The notes under the pieces were generated by a model, which made no database searches, was not told where the DNA came from, and worked only from the letters and a program-made list of their open reading frames with translations. Both the position numbers and the translations under genes were made by a program. Positions 24,813 to 32,703 of a stretch of 42,825 nt of DNA are shown here, one piece after another (within the stretch, counting starts at the first letter, position 1; each line of letters starts with the position of its first letter). Where the stretch lies: the NCBI GenBank assembly GCA_964558665.1, contig CAZLFA010000031.1:1-42825 (forward strand), in the 5' to 3' direction. Source of the DNA: CAZLFA01 sp964558665. GTDB taxonomy: Bacteria > Desulfobacterota > Syntrophia > Syntrophales > PHBD01.

Positions 24813-24888
24813 CGCCGCTTGAAAACCCCTTTGACCAGGATAATATTCTCTTATCCAAGTGTCCATGCATTCTATTGCGTAATCCGGG
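24813..24888 (+). repeat. Hairpin repeat family 1, copy C (right arm plus tail)
   Basis: It matches the right arm and tail of copy A (14776-14851) at about 65 of 76 positions with no gaps, sharing CTTTGACCAGGATAATATT and TTCTATTGCGTAATC. The left hairpin arm is absent, so this is a partial copy. It lies 42 bp after the acyl-CoA dehydrogenase. Confidence 0.7.
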
Positions 24889-25008
24889 TTAAATTCTGTT
24901 GGTTTTATGTGTAATTCTCTCTTTTAATTCTCCATGATGTAAAGTAATATCACCCGGAACTTCAGAAAAATACCCGACAGAGATATTAATTGTTATCTGA
25001 GAAGGACT

Positions 25009-25551
25009 ATGACTGAAACCCTCAAGATTATCGGTGTCTGCGCGACGGCAGCCTGCCTGCTTATCCATCTGTCAACATTCTTGCCAAATCTCGACGTTTC
25101 GATGAGACAGGTTTTTTACATGCACTTCGTAATTATTATTCTTTTCGGTTCGATGGTCTGGTCAACTATAAAGGATATCAAATCAGGTGAGGGTTCATAT
25201 GATCTCCAAAGCAGAATTGGTACCTTTAAGTCGATCCTAAAGGCGATACCGATCCCCGCACAGCTAATGGCAGGCTTCTTTTTTGTCTATGCCCTCATCA
25301 ATTTCGCTGTTTTTATCGTTCTCATGGAGGGAGGAAGCCCATCTGCAAGCGATGGCCTCTATTATCTTCATAACCACGGTCAAAAAATTCGGGACCTGAC
25401 ATCAGCGGAATACAGAAGGTTTCTTGCCTATGAAGTGAGGGGATTTTCAGGGCACTGGATCATTTTCAGTCTTATACCGACTATTTTCTATTTCTATCGG
25501 GAAGGCATTTTGAATGCCATTAGAGGCAATAAAGACGGGCCAGAGAGCTAA
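25009..25551 (+). CDS. Unrecognised four-helix membrane protein
   Basis: A 180-residue protein with four probable membrane helices: about 5-27, 35-55, 81-106 and 147-166. The loop between helices 3 and 4 is polar, with EGGSPSASDGLYYLHNHGQK and two His residues. No motif I recognise. ATG 25009 has GAAGGAC upstream. The gene stands alone between an acyl-CoA dehydrogenase and a lipoprotein with its own promoter. It looks like a real gene from its codon pattern and clean helices; no function is offered. Confidence 0.65.
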   Translation: MTETLKIIGVCATAACLLIHLSTFLPNLDVSMRQVFYMHFVIIILFGSMVWSTIKDIKSGEGSYDLQSRIGTFKSILKAIPIPAQLMAGFFFVYALINFAVFIVLMEGGSPSASDGLYYLHNHGQKIRDLTSAEYRRFLAYEVRGFSGHWIIFSLIPTIFYFYREGILNAIRGNKDGPES

Positions 25552-25643
25552 CGCATGCAGTGGGCTGATGATGGCCGGCTTTGCAGCTTTCAAGCGTAAA
25601 TTATTGATTCCCGGCAGTATGGCCATATGCACCTTTTGTAGAT

Positions 25644-25739
25644 GCGTGCTTACTGCTATACGTAACAGGCACTGCATGGATTTTATCCCGTATCACCTGA
25701 ACATCTCCGATTGAAATCTGCACCCGGAGGCATTGCCGC
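25644..25739 (+). repeat. Repeat family 2, copy b
   Basis: Plus-strand copy of the 97-bp element found inverted at 15181-15277; see that entry for shared blocks. It ends 16 bp before the -35 box of the next gene, so it may influence that promoter. Confidence 0.7.
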
Positions 25740-25755
25740 CTGTCGGAATATTGAA

Positions 25756-25784
25756 TTGACACAAAGAAGCTCTGCCTCTATACT
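25756..25784 (+). promoter_or_regulatory. Strong sigma-70-type promoter for the lipoprotein gene
   Basis: TTGACA (25756-25761), 17-bp spacer, TATACT (25779-25784), then TCC. It belongs with the matching promoters at 16801 (minus) and 28044. Confidence 0.78.
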
Positions 25785-25880
25785 TCCTGACAGCTTATCG
25801 ATAAATATCACTTGAAAATCTTTCGCGCGAACTTCTTAACTTTCATGCAAACTGAATACATCAACAGGGAGGAGAGGCGT

Positions 25881-26300
25881 ATGAAATTAGCAAGAAGAAA
25901 CTGTAGAATTGCTGTTCCATTGATTGTCTTGTCTGTTTTGTTCACTCTTTCTTTTTTTGCGGGTTGCGGAGATTCACAGGAAAAGGAGGTCAAGGCTGCC
26001 GTATCATACGTTAAATCCCTGCTGGATAGAGCCGGAAAGGACACCACGGCATCTCTGTCTTTCAACAGCGTTATAGAGGGAGGAGGAACCCCTGTCACCT
26101 ATATTGCCAACAATGCGCCTTCTGGCGATTCCGTGCTGAAAAAATTCACTGTCGTCATGGACAAACCCTCCGGCCCCTGGTCCATTGTCATAAAAGCGGG
26201 AGCGGGTCCGCGTGAATACATCATCGAGGGTTACGGTGAAAAAACGAACGCCCCTCTTGTTACGGAAAAAGTTACCGTAGGAACCGTGAAACCCAAATAG
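25881..26300 (+). CDS. Small uncharacterised lipoprotein
   Basis: A 139-residue exported lipoprotein. The signal peptide runs to a lipobox FFAGC (Cys29). The mature part starts GDSQEKEVKAAVSYVKSLLD, then shows beta-rich sequence with GPWSIVIKAGAGPREYIIEG. No family is recognised. ATG 25881 has GGGAGGAG 5-7 bases upstream; an in-frame ATG at 25854 has no ribosome site. A TPR/coiled-coil protein gene follows 19 bp later and is probably in the same operon. Confidence 0.75.
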   Translation: MKLARRNCRIAVPLIVLSVLFTLSFFAGCGDSQEKEVKAAVSYVKSLLDRAGKDTTASLSFNSVIEGGGTPVTYIANNAPSGDSVLKKFTVVMDKPSGPWSIVIKAGAGPREYIIEGYGEKTNAPLVTEKVTVGTVKPK

Positions 26301-26319
26301 CAGACATGACGTGTGGCAT

Positions 26320-27558
26320 ATGAAAAAGATTGTCGCCTGCACAGCCTGTTTTGTTTTTCTTTTTTTCACCGTGCCGTCATTAGCGGAGATGAAGACCTTC
26401 GTACGCGAGTACACCCATGACGCCGCGGAAATGGACAGCAAGATGTCCTGCAGATATATTGCTCTCGAGCATGTCAAAAGACTGCTTCTGGAAGAGTTGG
26501 GAACTTATGTCGAGAGCGTCACGGTGGTAAAAGACTATCAGGTGGACCGGGAGCAGATCAGTGTTCTTACCGCCGGCGTCGTCCAGACAACTATTCTCGA
26601 TGAAAAGTGGGACGGAAAGCAGTTCTGGCTCAAGGCAAAGCTCTCGGCTGATCCCGATGAAGTGGCTGCCGCTGTCAATCAGCTGAAAGACAATCAGCAA
26701 CTGATGGCAGACCTGAAAGAGGCAAAGGAAGAGGCGAGAACTGCTCTTGCCGAAGTGGAATCGTTGAAGACCGCCATGGCCGCCGCCTCCGCCAAAGAAA
26801 GCAAGGCTCAATACGACGATTCCATACGTCAATTGCAGGCGACCGACCTTTATGAGAGAGGGCAGTCCTATGCAACAGCGGGCGATTATCAGCAGGCGAT
26901 TAACGCCTTCGACAAAGTCACTTCTTTGAGGCCGAACGATTCGAAAGCATACAGCGGCAGGGGCATCATTTTTGCCTTGATCGGGAACTACTCACGGGCC
27001 ACCATCGATTTTAACAGAGCCGTCAGATTGAATCCTCAAAAAACGATTTATTATGAGCAGCGAAATATTGCCGTCAGGATGTTAAAGGCGCCGGACAGGA
27101 TGACCCCCGCGGACAAGCAATATTTTGAAAAGAGGCAGATAAAAAGGACCGCGCAGATAAGGCAGGAACAGGACCGAAGGCAAAAGCCTCCTCAGCAGAT
27201 TCACAGCATTGAAGAAAGGGACAAATACAGAATGCTGCAGAGGAAGGAACAGGAAAGACTGCAAAGGGAACAGCAGAAGATAAGGCAAACGATGGAAAGG
27301 CAGAAAAGAGAGCAGCAGCACAGGCAGGAATTGGAAAAACGGCAGGGCGATCAGCAGCGCAGGCAGGCAATTGACAGGCAGCACAAAGATCAACGGCGGG
27401 AGGCAGATAAAATCCGGACACAAAAAGATAAGGATAAACATCAACAGCAGAAACACCATGAAGGAAACAAGGGCACAGCAGTAAAAACAAAAGACAGCAG
27501 GCACAGCGGGCCTCAGAAAGTGCATACAGGAAAAGACCGTCGCTCCGAGCGGAAATAG
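26320..27558 (+). CDS. Exported TPR protein with long Gln/Lys/Arg-rich coiled-coil tail
   Basis: A 412-residue protein. The signal peptide covers about 1-22. Residues 25-120 are a small domain (SCRYIALEHVKRLLLEELGT, later ISVLTAGVVQTTILDEKWDG) like those preceding TPRs in some deltaproteobacterial proteins. A heptad-like helix (125-172) and two TPR units (about 175-208 and 209-242) follow. The tail from about 262 to 412 is extremely rich in Gln, Lys, Arg and Glu (EQERLQREQQKIRQTMERQK) and strongly basic. ATG 26320 is preferred to GTG 26311. The basic tail could bind cell wall, nucleic acid or polyanions, which is inference. The role is unknown. Confidence 0.75.
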   Translation: MKKIVACTACFVFLFFTVPSLAEMKTFVREYTHDAAEMDSKMSCRYIALEHVKRLLLEELGTYVESVTVVKDYQVDREQISVLTAGVVQTTILDEKWDGKQFWLKAKLSADPDEVAAAVNQLKDNQQLMADLKEAKEEARTALAEVESLKTAMAAASAKESKAQYDDSIRQLQATDLYERGQSYATAGDYQQAINAFDKVTSLRPNDSKAYSGRGIIFALIGNYSRATIDFNRAVRLNPQKTIYYEQRNIAVRMLKAPDRMTPADKQYFEKRQIKRTAQIRQEQDRRQKPPQQIHSIEERDKYRMLQRKEQERLQREQQKIRQTMERQKREQQHRQELEKRQGDQQRRQAIDRQHKDQRREADKIRTQKDKDKHQQQKHHEGNKGTAVKTKDSRHSGPQKVHTGKDRRSERK

Positions 27559-27622
27559 ACGGCATCCGGTGACGGTCAAATGCATTTGCAGACTTAACCA
27601 GTTTTTTTACGGGAGGAAATGT

Positions 27623-27973
27623 ATGAAAATCACGACACTCGAAAATACCGAAAAAGTGAAGATGCCGATGGAAGGAGCGAAAGATGTCTGGAAGCAGGTG
27701 CCGATATCCAAAGCAGACGGCACGCCCAATGTCTCAATCAGGGTCTTTACAATCATGCCCGGCGGCCATACCCCCTATCACGCCCATCCCTTCGAACATT
27801 TGAACTACATCATAGAAGGCGAAGGAGCAGCAGTAACGGAAACGGGAGAAGAGCGCCCGATCAAAAAAGGCGACTTTATCCTGATGATGCCGGATGAAAA
27901 GCATCAGTACAAAAATTCGTCGGACCGAAACCCCATGGTATTGATCTGCGGCGTACCAAAGGATTATGAATAA
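27623..27973 (+). CDS. Single-domain cupin protein
   Basis: A 116-residue cupin_2 protein. Metal-binding motif 1 is PYHAHPFEHLNYIIEGEG (H-x-H, E, H pattern) and motif 2 is near GDFILMMPDEKHQYKN. Such small cupins bind a divalent metal and act as isomerases, dioxygenases or sensors, so no specific reaction is claimed. ATG 27623 has GGGAGGAAA upstream. A weak AACCG/CGGTTTT hairpin at 27972-27990 may end the transcript. Confidence 0.85.
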   Translation: MKITTLENTEKVKMPMEGAKDVWKQVPISKADGTPNVSIRVFTIMPGGHTPYHAHPFEHLNYIIEGEGAAVTETGEERPIKKGDFILMMPDEKHQYKNSSDRNPMVLICGVPKDYE

Positions 27974-28043
27974 CCGATACCAGCCGGTTTTCTGCGTAAT
28001 CTGCCTTTCCGGAAGCAGTGCAAAGTGTTCTCTAAAAAGCACA

Positions 28044-28072
28044 TTGACACACGAAACTGTTCTCTTTATACT
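28044..28072 (+). promoter_or_regulatory. Strong sigma-70-type promoter for the solenoid-repeat gene
   Basis: TTGACA (28044-28049), 17-bp spacer, TATACT (28067-28072), then TCC. Predicted start is near 28079, 54 bp before the ATG. Confidence 0.78.
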
Positions 28073-28132
28073 TCCGCTCCGCAAGAGCAAATTTTCACAA
28101 TAGACTCTATTTACCGGCAAGACAGGAGATTT

Positions 28133-28942
28133 ATGTTCTTCAGCAAACCCGACCCCCAAAAAGCAGGTTTAAGCAGTCCCAAGATTAAAGACGGCAGGTA
28201 TGACAGCGAATATGCATTCAGAGGATGCCTGAATGCCCGCATCAGCGGAGGCGTTTACAACGGCCTCTATGCTTACTACAGCGCCAAATCGCCGGAAATT
28301 TCCGGCGGTGAATACAAGGCCGGTTTTTCTTTCTATGCCGCGGAATTTCCCAAAGTCACCAGCGGGGTATTCGAAGGGAAAATGGCATTTTACGGATCGG
28401 AAGCAGCCGCAGTCCACTACGGTGATTTTTCGGGAGAATACGCTTTCTGTGAAAGCAAAGAGGCCCTGATCGAAGGCGGAAACTACTCCGGCGCAGGCGC
28501 TTTCAGTGAAGCGGTCAAAGCCACTATTCTCGACGGCAATTTCAGCGGCCCCGATTTCGGCATCACATCACAACAGATGGTCATAACCGGCGGAACGTTC
28601 AGCGGCGCCGGCTTTCTCAAGTTCAGCCGGAACGCGCTCATGGTCGGCGGAAGCATTACAGGACCGGCCGTCTTCCAGGATGCCCAGAGCATAAAGGTTC
28701 TTCTGAACGGTTTCATTCCTGAAATCTGCAATCCCGTAAGCGGCATCATAGCGGTAAAAAAAATCGGCCGCATCGTCTTCGATCGGGAAAAGCCTTCAGG
28801 CGTCACCATCATTGCCGAATCCGTTGATGAGGGAGCTGAATACGCCGACCTGACAGGCGCCGGCCTTATCGCGGCACCGGCAAAGGAACCAGGCCATGCC
28901 TTGAAAATCCTGCAGGAGCTGGCGGCAAAGGTTCGCGCGTAA
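28133..28942 (+). CDS. Beta-solenoid protein with nine 19-residue repeats
   Basis: A 269-residue cytoplasmic protein with no signal peptide. Residues 18-188 divide exactly into nine 19-residue units. The consensus is roughly I-x-G-G-x-Y/F-x-G-x-x-A-F followed by seven variable residues (examples ISGGVYNGLYAYYSAKSPE and IEGGNYSGAGAFSEAVKAT). The regular period and glycine/aromatic pattern predict a small right-handed beta-helix. The C-terminal 81 residues continue with beta-rich sequence and end in a helix. It may be distantly like DUF3737-type solenoids, but I do not assign a family. ATG 28133 with AGGAGAT is far better than the upstream in-frame start at 28025, which would precede the promoter. 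Confidence 0.8.
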   Translation: MFFSKPDPQKAGLSSPKIKDGRYDSEYAFRGCLNARISGGVYNGLYAYYSAKSPEISGGEYKAGFSFYAAEFPKVTSGVFEGKMAFYGSEAAAVHYGDFSGEYAFCESKEALIEGGNYSGAGAFSEAVKATILDGNFSGPDFGITSQQMVITGGTFSGAGFLKFSRNALMVGGSITGPAVFQDAQSIKVLLNGFIPEICNPVSGIIAVKKIGRIVFDREKPSGVTIIAESVDEGAEYADLTGAGLIAAPAKEPGHALKILQELAAKVRA

Positions 28943-28999
28943 TTTTTATATTCACGGTCCGGTTCGATCAATATTTTCTTCATTAATGAGGAGGCTGCA

Positions 29000-29470
29000 A
29001 TGAAAAGCAGACACGGAAGAATTTCAATTTATGCCGCAGCGGCACTTATCTTTTTCTCTTTTCTCCTTTTCTCCTGCCAGAACCTGGTCATAAAGGAACC
29101 GTCATTCACATTGCGCAAGATCGGCGTCAGCCACCGCTCGCTGAATGATATGGGCATTATGCTTCATATCGACGTGCTTAATCCAAATCCCTTCGACATC
29201 AGGCTGCAATCCTTTGAATACACGATCTATCTCAACAAGGAGGAATTTGGAAAAGGTAATCTGGAGAAGAGCATTATGGCCGCGGCATCGGCAACTACGC
29301 CGCTGGAGGTGCCGGTCAGCGTCAAGTTTGTGAATTTGCTGGGCGGTCTCATGGCGGTTATCAGCGCTCCTGACCTGCCCTACAAAATAGAGGGAAAGGC
29401 CGGCGTGGCGACTTCCTTCGGCGCCCTTGACTATAAATTTTCCCAGGAAGGAAAGATGCTTCAAAAATGA
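29000..29470 (+). CDS. LEA2-type (LEA14-like) lipoprotein
   Basis: A 156-residue lipoprotein with lipobox LLFSC (Cys26), then an LEA_2/water-stress-type immunoglobulin-like domain. The diagnostic segment is HIDVLNPNPFDIRLQSFEYT, followed by YLNKEEFGKGN and VPVSVKF. Bacterial LEA2 lipoproteins are envelope proteins of unclear function, thought to help under desiccation or envelope stress. ATG 29000 has GAGG upstream. The LUD-domain gene begins 25 bp after its stop, so the two are probably co-transcribed. Confidence 0.85.
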   Translation: MKSRHGRISIYAAAALIFFSFLLFSCQNLVIKEPSFTLRKIGVSHRSLNDMGIMLHIDVLNPNPFDIRLQSFEYTIYLNKEEFGKGNLEKSIMAAASATTPLEVPVSVKFVNLLGGLMAVISAPDLPYKIEGKAGVATSFGALDYKFSQEGKMLQK

Positions 29471-29495
29471 TATTCTTTTCAGGATGGAGGTCAGC

Positions 29496-30149
29496 ATGAA
29501 AAATCAAATAGACAAATACTGGCAGAAGAGACTGGACGACGCGGGGAAAAGACTGGAGGATAACAACTTCGAGGTCTTTATAGTCCAGACCGCTGAAGAA
29601 GCGAAAAGCCTTATCCTCGAAACGCTGATGCCGAAGATCAATCCTAAGGTAGTGGCATGGGGCGGTTCAGTGACAATCGGCGCAACCGGCATCATGGATG
29701 CAATTATGAAAAACCCGGCATTGACCGCAATTAATCCCTACGAACAGGGAATCAAGCCGGAAGAGGCATATGAGAGGCGGCGGCAGGGTCTGCTTGCCGA
29801 CCTCTTTTTTTCCGGGACCAACGCCCTCACGGAAAACGGCCAGTTGGTCAACCTTGATATGACGGGCAATCGCGTCGGCGCGATCAACTTCGGCCCGAAA
29901 AGCGTGATAGTGGTCATAGGCCGCAATAAACTGGTGCCTGATCTGGACGCGGCAATGAACCGTGTCAAGGAATACGCCGCGCCGGTAAATGCGATAAGGC
30001 TGGGTAAAAAGACACCATGCGCCGCTACCTCATTCTGCGATGATTGCAAAAGTCCCGACCGCATCTGCAACGTCTGGACGATCACGGAGAAGTCATATCC
30101 CAAGCAGCGGATAAAGATTATTCTCGTTAATCAGGATATGGGGTTTTAG
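29496..30149 (+). CDS. LUD-domain (LutC/YkgG-like) protein
   Basis: A 217-residue cytoplasmic protein of the LUD/DUF162 family. The family signature is VVAWGGSVTIGATGIMDAI, with LFFSGTNALTENGQLVN and later GPKSVIVVIGRNKLVPDLDA. LUD proteins include LutC of lactate utilisation, but stand-alone members like this lack LutA and LutB partners and have no defined reaction. Four C-terminal cysteines occur as C-x5-C-x2-C-x6-C (PCAATSFCDDCKSPDRIC), a possible metal or Fe-S site. ATG 29496 has GGAGGT upstream. Its stop overlaps the end of the decayed adhesin frame on the other strand. Confidence 0.88.
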   Translation: MKNQIDKYWQKRLDDAGKRLEDNNFEVFIVQTAEEAKSLILETLMPKINPKVVAWGGSVTIGATGIMDAIMKNPALTAINPYEQGIKPEEAYERRRQGLLADLFFSGTNALTENGQLVNLDMTGNRVGAINFGPKSVIVVIGRNKLVPDLDAAMNRVKEYAAPVNAIRLGKKTPCAATSFCDDCKSPDRICNVWTITEKSYPKQRIKIILVNQDMGF

Positions 30150-30580
30150 ACGTCCTGCAGATTATTTCCGATATTGGCAAAGTTATCGTTATTGATGAAG
30201 GTCCCGTTGTTGGTTAATTTTCCATTAACATCGATCTGCCCTGTAGCACCGTTTGTTTAGTTTCCCGCATTGGTTTCGACGCCGCCTACATTGTAGTATC
30301 CCATAGTGGGAGTGGGAGGGAGGGCGAAGGCCGGTTCAAACGGTACTGACATGGCCACGAAAATAAGAAGAGCCGGCAAAAGCATCCAAAGCCGTTGAGA
30401 TCCTGCTGAAAATTCCCCTGTTCTTTTCCGCTGGTTCAACTGAGCGCGATCTATATCCTTGCCCCCCCCCTGACAAAGTCTTCGATAACCGGGCTGCAAT
30501 CTAGCATGAACCGTAAAAAAGATATGCTCTCTTTCAAGGAAATGGCGATAGTTATTATTCGCGAAGAACCGGAAATTCAA
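30146..30580 (-). pseudogene. Decayed adhesin/filamentous haemagglutinin-like gene start
   Basis: On the minus strand a hydrophobic signal sequence (WMLLPALLIFVAMSVPFEPA, then FA-LPP) is followed by MGYYNVGGVETNAGN, a TAA stop at 30259-30257 and then, in the same frame, TNGATGQIDVNGKLTNNGTF, with Asn-rich repeats to a second stop at 30148-30146. This is how secreted repeat adhesins begin, so one internal stop and loss of the remainder suggest a pseudogene fragment. A run of nine C (30462-30470) lies in the N-terminal part; ten would join a start at ATG 30507 to the signal-peptide frame. The rest of 30150-30767 holds only a hairpin. Confidence 0.6.
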
Positions 30581-30598
30581 CTACCAAGAACAGAAAGA

Positions 30599-30634
30599 GT
30601 AAACAACTACCGGCTGAAGCCGGTAGTTGTTTAC
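30599..30634. terminator. Perfect 16-bp hairpin downstream of the sensor gene
   Basis: GTAAACAACTACCGGC (30599-30614) and its exact complement (30619-30634) flank a TGAA loop. On the minus strand it is followed by TCTTTCTGTTCTT, a loose T-rich stretch. It lies 134 bp past the stop of the sensor protein gene and may terminate that transcript. Confidence 0.6.
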
Positions 30635-30767
30635 ATGAGCAGTAAAAGAGGATGATCCCTTTTATTATTCATGATGGAAATATGGCTGATTGGAGGTGGG
30701 GTGTGTCAGGCATCAGTGGAGCATGGGTCTGATGAAGTGATTCGCAGGTTTATATCAGCCAGGGGAA

Positions 30768-32555
30768 TCACTCGGCGGATTTGTCGAGATCGACGATTTT
30801 TGATTCCCCGATGTACGGCTTTGTCTCATAGCGGGTAATGCCCATGAGTTTTCTGGTGATCCTGCTCATCCTCATGATCTGTTCCTTGATGATGTCGATC
30901 CTTTTCCGTTGAGGATCGGGTTCCTTTACAGTCATGGAGAGAAGATCGGCTTGTCCAAGAATGGCCTGCATCGGCTGGTTCAACTCGTGGCAGATCATTC
31001 CCGCCGTTTCCACGATGGCGGAGAGTTTTTCGCGCTCCCTTTGCTCTTCCTCCACCTTCCGGCGGTCGGTAATGTCTATCGCCGTGGCATGAAAACCTGT
31101 AAATTTATCATGGTCATAAATTAGCTGAACCTGCTGGCCGATCCATTTTTCGGAACCATCTTTGAGAAAGAGGGGAAATTCCTGATAAACTAAAGGAGTC
31201 TTTTCCTGAACCTGTTTCTTATAAAGGAAATACATCTGCTTGTGGTAATCAGCCCTGACGAACCGGTGGAAAGGCTTTCCGTAAAGCTCTGAAACAGTAT
31301 ACCCGGATATCCGTTCCGCCGCCGGATTGATATAGGTAATAATCCCTTCCAGGTCGGTTGTGATGATGATGTCATTGCTGTTCTCCACCAGATGACGGTA
31401 GCGTCTCTCGTTTTCCCGGATCATGTCCTGCATCAGCTTCTGTTCCGTGATGTCTTCGTTGGTGCCTTCGTAGTACAGAAGTTTGCCTTCTCCGTCACGG
31501 ACTTCTCTTGAGTTGAGCGAAACCCACATCCTGCTTCTGTCCTTGCGATATATCTCCACTGGCATGCCTTCGACGCTCCCTTGCTTTTCCATAATCGATC
31601 TGAACCGAGCGCGTCCCTGGGGATCCACATAGTGCTGACTGCCGACATCGGTGACCTTTTCAATCATTTCTTCCGGCGAGTCGTAGCCCCACATCCTGGC
31701 CATGGCTGGGTTGACGCTGATGAACCGCCCTTCCGGCTTGATCTGGTATATCCCCTCCCTGGCGTTGTCAAAAATACTGCGGTATTTTTCCTCGCTTTCC
31801 AGGAGTGCCGCCTCTGCCTTCTTGCGTTCAATAATCTGTTGTTCAAGGGCCTTATTCACCATCTGGTATTCAACAGTCTGGGTTTCCAGTTTCCTGTTGA
31901 CCATGGCGATGGTCTCCCGCTCCGCCAGTATTTGTTTGGCTAGGAAGAAATTTCGCCGTGCGTAATATTCCAGAGAATAGCAGGCGATCATCCCTATTAT
32001 GTTCATGCTGATAAAAAAGAAGTTGTTGTTGATTAGAACTGCAAAAGGAGTAGGGCTGATTTGGATTGCTGCAATTTCATACAGGATTACAACCGTCCAT
32101 CCCGCGGACGCGGCCCAGGGAAAAGAGATGCGGGCGAAGCCGTAACTCCACATGAAAACAAGCAGCAGTCCTGCGTAGTATGAATAATTGACGGGCGGCG
32201 GAGCGATAATGATCATGAAGATAATACCCCCGCCCGCCGTAACTGTGGCAAAGGCCATTAGAGGATTTGCATAACGCTCAAAGAATTTAGAAAACGATAC
32301 CAGAAAAGTGCCGATGATCACGGGATCGACGATTGCAAAGCGTATCAGCCATGTCGTGGATTTGTTTTCCGGTATGAGAAAGGCATCGAGTATGCCGAAG
32401 ACCGAGTAAAAGAACAGTCCTACCAACAGGGCAATGCGGTTGAAGGGAAGTGCGGTCCGGAAAAATTCGCCATGAAACTGCGGCTCGAGATGCGACAAAT
32501 CTCCGGTGAATCGCAACGTCACAAAATCCAGTTTCATGATGCTCTGACTGTCCAT
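30768..32555 (-). CDS. Membrane PAS sensor with histidine-kinase H-box but no ATPase domain
   Basis: A 595-residue sensor. The N-terminal region (about 25-200) has six or so membrane helices, including a MASE-like array. A short coiled coil leads to two PAS/PAC domains: about 250-375 (EKYRSIFDNAREGIYQI, then PAC end YYEGTNEDITEQK) and about 378-505 (NERRYRHLVENSNDIIITT, ending FHATAIDITDRRK). A dimerisation/phosphoacceptor segment has H523 in CHELNQPMQAILGQADLL. The protein then ends only 72 residues later in TRYETKPYIGESKIVDLDKS, leaving no room for a HATPase_c domain. ATG 32555 is used; ATG 32537 is possible. It cannot autophosphorylate alone. It is divergent from the TetR-ABC operon. Confidence 0.85.
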   Translation of the reverse strand: MDSQSIMKLDFVTLRFTGDLSHLEPQFHGEFFRTALPFNRIALLVGLFFYSVFGILDAFLIPENKSTTWLIRFAIVDPVIIGTFLVSFSKFFERYANPLMAFATVTAGGGIIFMIIIAPPPVNYSYYAGLLLVFMWSYGFARISFPWAASAGWTVVILYEIAAIQISPTPFAVLINNNFFFISMNIIGMIACYSLEYYARRNFFLAKQILAERETIAMVNRKLETQTVEYQMVNKALEQQIIERKKAEAALLESEEKYRSIFDNAREGIYQIKPEGRFISVNPAMARMWGYDSPEEMIEKVTDVGSQHYVDPQGRARFRSIMEKQGSVEGMPVEIYRKDRSRMWVSLNSREVRDGEGKLLYYEGTNEDITEQKLMQDMIRENERRYRHLVENSNDIIITTDLEGIITYINPAAERISGYTVSELYGKPFHRFVRADYHKQMYFLYKKQVQEKTPLVYQEFPLFLKDGSEKWIGQQVQLIYDHDKFTGFHATAIDITDRRKVEEEQREREKLSAIVETAGMICHELNQPMQAILGQADLLSMTVKEPDPQRKRIDIIKEQIMRMSRITRKLMGITRYETKPYIGESKIVDLDKSAE

Positions 32556-32703
32556 GGCTTATTGCTGTCTGTGAATGATTTAATGAGGTGCTTAGCACCT
32601 TGCCGGCCATATCACAATCACAAATTCTAGCCTTCCGATACTGTGTTTCGCACTGCCCTGAGTGCACCGGTTTTTTGCCTGTGTAAAGTTTTGTAAAGGT
32701 CCA

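Larger units (their letters stand above)
25552..25880. other. 329-bp intergenic region
   Basis: It contains one copy of repeat family 2 and the strong promoter of the following lipoprotein gene; nothing else was recognised. Confidence 0.6.

Noticed and set aside
27074..27585. Two overlapping minus-strand frames rich in Leu, Phe and Pro opposite the TPR/coiled-coil gene
   Set aside because: They are the complement of a low-complexity Gln/Lys/Arg stretch and only mimic membrane proteins.
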